Shown piece by piece: positions 58,522 through 64,000 of a stretch of 64,000 nucleotides of DNA. Where the stretch lies: positions 1-64,000 of the forward strand of contig NZ_QFFM01000007.1 of assembly GCF_003129905.1 (NCBI RefSeq), given 5' to 3'. The stretch is from Bifidobacterium callitrichidarum. GTDB lineage: Bacteria > Actinomycetota > Actinomycetes > Actinomycetales > Bifidobacteriaceae. Position 1 is the first letter of the stretch; every line of letters begins with the position of its first letter. Below the pieces are notes generated by a model that was not told the DNA's origin, ran no database searches, and saw only the letters and a program-made list of their open reading frames with translations. Position numbers and translations under genes: made by a program.

Positions 58522-61260
58522 TCAGGCTTCGGCTAGAGCCTCCACCGGCGGCACCTTGACCGCCCGACGGGCAGGGGCCACGCTGGCGAGCAGGGCGGCG
58601 AGCGCGGCGACGCCGAGCATCACGCCGTTGCCGACCCAATCGAACAGGAAGGCCACGTTGCCGTACAGGCTGAACACCATGTAGGATCCCAGCCAGCCGA
58701 AGCCCGTGCCGAGCAGCACACCCACCACGCCCGAGACGAGCGAGAGCAGCAGTGCCTCCACGGCGAGCGAACGGCGCAGTTGCCCGCGCGTCATGCCGAT
58801 GGCGCGCAATGTGGCGGATTCGCGAGTGCGTTCGATCACGGACAGGGAGAGCGTGTTCGCCACGCCAACCAGCGCGATGAGCACGGCCACGGCGATCAGG
58901 CCCACGAGCAGTGCCATCATGCCGTTGATCATGCTCTCCGCCATCGAGCGTTCGGCCACCGGACCGGATACGGTGACGCCGGCGGATGCGGAGAACGCCT
59001 GCTGTACGTTGGTGAGCACATCGTTCAGCGTGACGCCGGCGGCCTTGGCGTCCACGCGCATGAGCAGCATATGCCCGGAGGTCTCAAGGCTTCCATCGGT
59101 GAAGTGGCTTTCGTTGACGAACGCCACGGCATGGTAATCCGAGGAGACACGGCGGAAGTCGGCCTGCTGCGGGGTGAGCGTAATGGATTTCCCGGCAGCG
59201 GCATTCGACCCGGCAGTATCCGAACCACCACTGCCGTTGCCGTCACCGTCGCCGATCTCCATCCCATCCGGGTTCGCCTGGAAGATCATGGATTTGCCGA
59301 ACGTAATGGCCTTGCCACTCAGCGAGTCGTATTTCGGCAACAGCACGTTGTCTCCATCGATGGTGACGCCACCAAGGTCGGCCTTCATCACCTTGGCCAG
59401 TTCGGCCGTGTCCTTGACGCCCACGAGCAGCACGGTCAGGTCCGTGCCGTTGGCGGACGTGGCGTACATCATCGTGGTCGGTGCGTAGACGGAGGCGCTG
59501 ACGCCCTTGGTTTCGGCGGCCATGGTCGCCTGCTTGTCGGTCATGTCGCCGGATGCGATCATGTCCACGCTGTACCGCTGGTCCATGGCCTCGCCCATGG
59601 TCTGCTTGGCGCTGGCCGCACCGGTGGCGATGGTGGCCACGAGCGTGACGCCGATGAGCAGCGCGGCGCCGGTGGCGGCCACACGCCGCGGGTTCTTCTG
59701 GATGTTCGCGTGTGCGATGGTCGCGCTGGGGCCGCCCAATGCCACCAGCGCTCCCACGCCGCGCATGAGCAGCGGCAGCCAGAACACGGCGGAGAGCACC
59801 GATCCGAGGAAGAGGATCGCGCAGCCGGCGATGGCGGCCAGCAGGATCGCGGGGTAATGGTCCTTGACCAGCGACTCATGCCCGCCGATCGACTCATGCA
59901 TCTGCCAGATGGCGAATCCCGCGAGCGCGATGCCGCCCGCCACCAGGATCGCGGAGCAGACGGCGCGCATGACACCGCCCCGACGTGTGACGGTCAATTC
60001 GACGGGACGCAGCGCCTCCAATGGGGTCACGGAGGTGGCGGATCGTGCGGAGCCGAACGAGGCGATCACGGTCATCACCATGCCGAACGCGACGGGTACG
60101 GCTACCGCCTGCCAGCTCACGATCAGTCGCGCATCCAGTCCGGTGGAGGCCATGATGCCGGACGCGCACAGGGCCGCCATCAATCCGGTGCCGAGCGTCA
60201 CGCCGAGCAGGGAAGCGATGAGGCCGAGCACGCCGGCTTCGAACAGCACGGAGGCGTACAGCTGGCTTTTCTTCGTGCCGATGGTGCGCAGCAGGGCCAG
60301 CGTGCGACGGCGTTGCGCCACCAGCACCTGGAACGTGTTGGCGATTACGAGGGCCGCCACGAACATGGCCAACACGCCGAAGCTCAGTAGGAACACGGTG
60401 GTGATGCTGGTGCCTCCGTTCACGCTCAGTGCTTTGAGGGATTCCTCGTTGGCGGTGGCGCGGTCCATGACGGTGTAGTACTTCGGTAGCAGCGCTTTGA
60501 CGTGTTCGGCCGTGGTGCGCGCCTTGGCGTCACCGTTCCTACCCTGGCCGGCTCCGGCGAGGTCGAGGTACAGGCCGGACGTGAGTACGTCGTTGAAATC
60601 GTTCGCACCGCTCATGGCGGCGATCACGTTGTCGGAGAGCACGGATGCGCCGCCGTAGTAGGCGTATGCACCGTTCGGGTCTTCGGTCAGGCCCACCACA
60701 CGCGCCTTCACGCCGGTATCGCCGCCGTTTGCGGCCATGGCTTGGGCCTGCTGGGAGTCCACGGTCACGGTGTCGCCGATGCGTACGCCGAGCTGGTCGG
60801 CCACGGATTTCGGCAAGGCGATTTCGCCGTTGTCGATGGGTTGGTTGCCATCCGCGATGGAGACCGGCAACAGCTTGGAGTCCTTGGCGGTGCCCACGGC
60901 GATGCCGGTGACGTTGTGCTTGCCATGGCTCACGATCAACCCGCCCACGGTCACGTCGGCGCGCACGTCGTTCACACCTTCGGTGGCACGCATCCGGTCG
61001 AGGTGGAAGTCGTCCACGGTGGTGTTGTAGACGTCGGATTGCGTCTGCTGTGAGGCGCCGTCGAGCGCGTCGGAGTCGACGGTCACCAGATAGTTCGCCT
61101 CACCGTACATGGCGGTCCGCTGGCGTGCCAGCGAATCGTTCATCGTGTTGGAGAACAGGAATGTGGAGGCGATGAACGCGGTGCCGATGAGGATGGCGAT
61201 GCCGGCCGGGATGAGCATCCTGGCGCTTTTCTTCATGAGTTTCAGGGTGATGGAGAACAT
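58522..61260 (-). CDS. ABC transporter permease with two FtsX domains
   Basis: The 912-aa membrane protein has an N-terminal membrane segment, a large MacB-type periplasm-facing domain, an FtsX domain (about 290-430, ending [15 protein letters not shown]), a second extracellular domain and a C-terminal FtsX domain ([16 protein letters not shown]). This fits exporters of antimicrobial peptides or lipoprotein-related substrates. ATG 61260 follows GAGGAG; the frame is open for 20 more codons upstream. The ATPase gene lies 19 bp upstream on the same strand. It is convergent with the kinase/regulator pair, a common sensing-and-export layout. Confidence 0.9.
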   Translation of the reverse strand: MFSITLKLMKKSARMLIPAGIAILIGTAFIASTFLFSNTMNDSLARQRTAMYGEANYLVTVDSDALDGASQQTQSDVYNTTVDDFHLDRMRATEGVNDVRADVTVGGLIVSHGKHNVTGIAVGTAKDSKLLPVSIADGNQPIDNGEIALPKSVADQLGVRIGDTVTVDSQQAQAMAANGGDTGVKARVVGLTEDPNGAYAYYGGASVLSDNVIAAMSGANDFNDVLTSGLYLDLAGAGQGRNGDAKARTTAEHVKALLPKYYTVMDRATANEESLKALSVNGGTSITTVFLLSFGVLAMFVAALVIANTFQVLVAQRRRTLALLRTIGTKKSQLYASVLFEAGVLGLIASLLGVTLGTGLMAALCASGIMASTGLDARLIVSWQAVAVPVAFGMVMTVIASFGSARSATSVTPLEALRPVELTVTRRGGVMRAVCSAILVAGGIALAGFAIWQMHESIGGHESLVKDHYPAILLAAIAGCAILFLGSVLSAVFWLPLLMRGVGALVALGGPSATIAHANIQKNPRRVAATGAALLIGVTLVATIATGAASAKQTMGEAMDQRYSVDMIASGDMTDKQATMAAETKGVSASVYAPTTMMYATSANGTDLTVLLVGVKDTAELAKVMKADLGGVTIDGDNVLLPKYDSLSGKAITFGKSMIFQANPDGMEIGDGDGNGSGGSDTAGSNAAAGKSITLTPQQADFRRVSSDYHAVAFVNESHFTDGSLETSGHMLLMRVDAKAAGVTLNDVLTNVQQAFSASAGVTVSGPVAERSMAESMINGMMALLVGLIAVAVLIALVGVANTLSLSVIERTRESATLRAIGMTRGQLRRSLAVEALLLSLVSGVVGVLLGTGFGWLGSYMVFSLYGNVAFLFDWVGNGVMLGVAALAALLASVAPARRAVKVPPVEALAEA

Positions 61261-61279
61261 GTCGGTCACACTCCTCGGC

Positions 61280-62254
<975 letters not shown>

Positions 62255-62405
62255 CTCTTCCTGAAATTCCGGACCCTGTGCCCGGATGATGATTCCAACC
62301 TACGGCCCCGCGTCCGCGCACCCCATCGTGCGCCGGGCTGAATCATTCCGCCTCGAATCCCGCCACATCATCCCCGAGGATGAGACGATGCCGACGACGA
62401 AATAA

Positions 62406-62443
62406 GGGAAGCCCGCACTGCATGACGTCAGTGCGGGCTTCCC
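62406..62443. terminator. Terminator of the O-acetylhomoserine sulfhydrylase gene
   Basis: GGGAAGCCCGCACTG pairs perfectly (15 bp) with CAGTGCGGGCTTCCC around an 8-nt loop; TTATTT follows on the minus strand and TGTTTCC on the plus strand. It occupies the 307-bp gap between the sulfhydrylase gene and the ABC ATPase gene, where I see no further gene. Confidence 0.8.
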
Positions 62444-62561
62444 TGTTTCCTTGAGTCAAGTAATGGCTTCGGAAGGTTCCCCATACGGCGGCGGCCCCAT
62501 CGCGACGCACCCCATAAGCGTCGCTCCCCTTCGGGTCCGCCGGCCAGCCTTCCGGACGGTG

Positions 62562-63875
62562 TTACTTGGCCAGGCCGGAGGCGCGGACGGCCTCGAAGCC
62601 GCCCTTGAGGTCATCGAGGATGTCCTCGATGTTCTCGGTGCCGATGGACAGGCGGATGGTGCCCGGGTGGATGCCCTGATCCTCGAGCTCCTCCGGGGTC
62701 TCCTGGGAGTGCGTGGTGGAGGCCGGGTGGATGACGAGGGACTTCACGTCGGCCACGTTGGCCAGCAGCGAGAACAGGTGCAGGTTGTCGATGAAGACGC
62801 GGGCCGCGTCCTTACCGCCCTTGATGTCGAAGGTGAAGATGGAGCCGGCGCCGTTCGGGAAGTACTTCTTGTACAGCTCGTGGTCGCGGCGGCCTTCGAT
62901 GGCCGGGTGGGAGACGGACTCGACTTCCGGTACGGTCTGCAGGTACTCGACGACCTTCAGCGCGTTCTGGACGTGGCGCTCGACGCGCAGGGACAGGGTC
63001 TCGGTGCCCTGCAGCAGCAGGAAGGCGGCGAACGGGGACAGGGTGGCGCCGGTGTCGCGCAGCAGGATGGCGCGGATGCGGGTCACGAAGGCGGCACCGC
63101 CGAGGGCCTCGTAGAAGTTCAGGCCGTGGTAGGACGGGTCGGCCTCAGTCAGGGTCGGGAACTTGCCCGGCACCTCGGCCCAGTTGAAGTTGCCGCCCTC
63201 AACGATCACGCCGCCGAGCGTGGTGCCGTGGCCGCCGATGAACTTGGTGGCGGACTCGACCACCACGTCCGCGCCGTGCTCCAGCGGACGGAACAGGTAC
63301 GGGGTGGCGAAGGTGTTGTCCACGATCACCGGCAGATGATGCTTATGGGCGATGGCGGAGATGGCCTCGAAGTCCGGCAGGTCGGCGTTCGGGTTGCCGA
63401 AGGTCTCGAAGTAGACGAGCTTGGTGTTCTCCTGGATGGCGTCCTCGAAGTTCTGCGGAGCCTCCGGGTCGACGAAGGTGGTGGTGATGCCATCGCGCGG
63501 CAGGGTGTGCTTGAGCAGGTTGAAGGTGCCGCCGTAGATGTTCTTGGAGGAGACGATGTGGTCACCGGACTGGGTGATGTTGCGCACGGCGTATTCCACG
63601 GCGGCCGCACCGGAGGCGACGGCCAGGCCGGCGGTGCCGCCTTCGAGGGCGGCGATGCGGTTCTCGAACACTCCCTGGGTGGAGTTGGTCAGACGGCCGT
63701 AGATGTTGCCGGGGTCGGCGAGGCCGAAGCGGGCCTCGGCGTGGTCGAAGTTGTGGAAGACGTAGGAAGTGGTGGCGTAGATCGGCACCGCACGGGAGTC
63801 GGTGGCCGGGTCGGCCTGCTCCTGGCCCACGTGCAGCTGCAGGGTTTCAAAACGGTACTTCTTGTTCTCGGCCAT
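62562..63875 (-). CDS. O-acetylhomoserine sulfhydrylase (PLP-dependent)
   Basis: The 437-aa protein is a Cys/Met-metabolism PLP enzyme of the MetY type: [26 protein letters not shown] at the start, PLP-phosphate region [24 protein letters not shown], and the PLP-binding Lys in [13 protein letters not shown]. It makes homocysteine or cysteine from O-acetylhomoserine or O-acetylserine and sulfide; length (over 420 aa) and start favour MetY over cystathionine enzymes. ATG 63875 follows AAGGAG; the frame is open 17 codons further. Upstream DNA to the window end shows no clear riboswitch. Confidence 0.93.
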   Translation of the reverse strand: MAENKKYRFETLQLHVGQEQADPATDSRAVPIYATTSYVFHNFDHAEARFGLADPGNIYGRLTNSTQGVFENRIAALEGGTAGLAVASGAAAVEYAVRNITQSGDHIVSSKNIYGGTFNLLKHTLPRDGITTTFVDPEAPQNFEDAIQENTKLVYFETFGNPNADLPDFEAISAIAHKHHLPVIVDNTFATPYLFRPLEHGADVVVESATKFIGGHGTTLGGVIVEGGNFNWAEVPGKFPTLTEADPSYHGLNFYEALGGAAFVTRIRAILLRDTGATLSPFAAFLLLQGTETLSLRVERHVQNALKVVEYLQTVPEVESVSHPAIEGRRDHELYKKYFPNGAGSIFTFDIKGGKDAARVFIDNLHLFSLLANVADVKSLVIHPASTTHSQETPEELEDQGIHPGTIRLSIGTENIEDILDDLKGGFEAVRASGLAK

Positions 63876-64000
63876 TGGTGTGCTCCTTGCTGTTGTGCTT
63901 GGTCGCGAGGTTCTTTTCCTCGTCACCCGCCTGCCGTGTTCGGCGGTTGGCGAGGTGTTGGTTATGAAGGTACGCGCGCCGCACCGCCTGAGGCAAGCCG

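Overview
The window is high-GC, Gram-positive actinobacterial DNA and most likely comes from a Bifidobacterium chromosome. This is inferred from gene content (CstA with a YbdD-like partner, PiT with a DUF47 accessory protein, a GH13 glucosidase, NarL-type two-component systems next to MacB-like ABC exporters) and from short palindromic intergenic repeats carrying GGCTCCCCT arms. The species is not assigned. I saw no tRNA, rRNA or CRISPR array.

Layout. At 1-643 lies the end of a drug-type ABC ATPase gene cut by the window edge. At 0.75-10.3 kb is a type I restriction-modification locus (hsdR, hsdM, two hsdS loci) whose specificity genes form an invertible system: four copies of a short site, a silent hsdS 3' cassette and a tyrosine recombinase, with an Abi_2/HEPN gene and a small unknown gene inside. 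From 10.5 to 34.1 kb the DNA is ordinary chromosome: a two-component system, phosphate uptake (PiT/DUF47), CstA/YbdD, a GH13 enzyme, a DEAD-box helicase, a uracil permease, a histidine phosphatase, a DEDD-exonuclease-like protein, D-aminoacyl-tRNA deacylase, a zinc-ribbon/PASTA membrane-protein cluster, a TetR/MFS efflux pair and a sugar acetyltransferase.

From 34.3 to 51.2 kb is accessory DNA integrated at the 3' end of ychF. The last eight codons of ychF occur three times (near 34.3, 36.07 and 51.17 kb). The 15-kb segment between the second and third copies carries a 666-aa tyrosine integrase beside its left end, a replication-relaxation-type protein, a 966-aa protein that joins a UvrD-like SF1 helicase to a Rep_1/HUH rolling-circle initiator, a CD-NTase/SLATT pair (CBASS-like), a type III restriction-modification pair, and a DNA methyltransferase fused to a RepA-like initiator domain. 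I read this as an integrative, rolling-circle-replicating defence island. The 1.7-kb segment between the first and second copies carries a HAD phosphatase and a DUF4160/DUF2442 pair.

From 51.2 to 63.9 kb the chromosome resumes with ychF, proC, an S33 peptidase, a histidine kinase with a fused degenerate second kinase half, its response regulator, a MacB/FtsX-like ABC exporter and an O-acetylhomoserine sulfhydrylase.

The most notable items are the helicase-Rep fusion, the RepA-methyltransferase fusion, the three-copy ychF attachment array and the hsdS inversion system.
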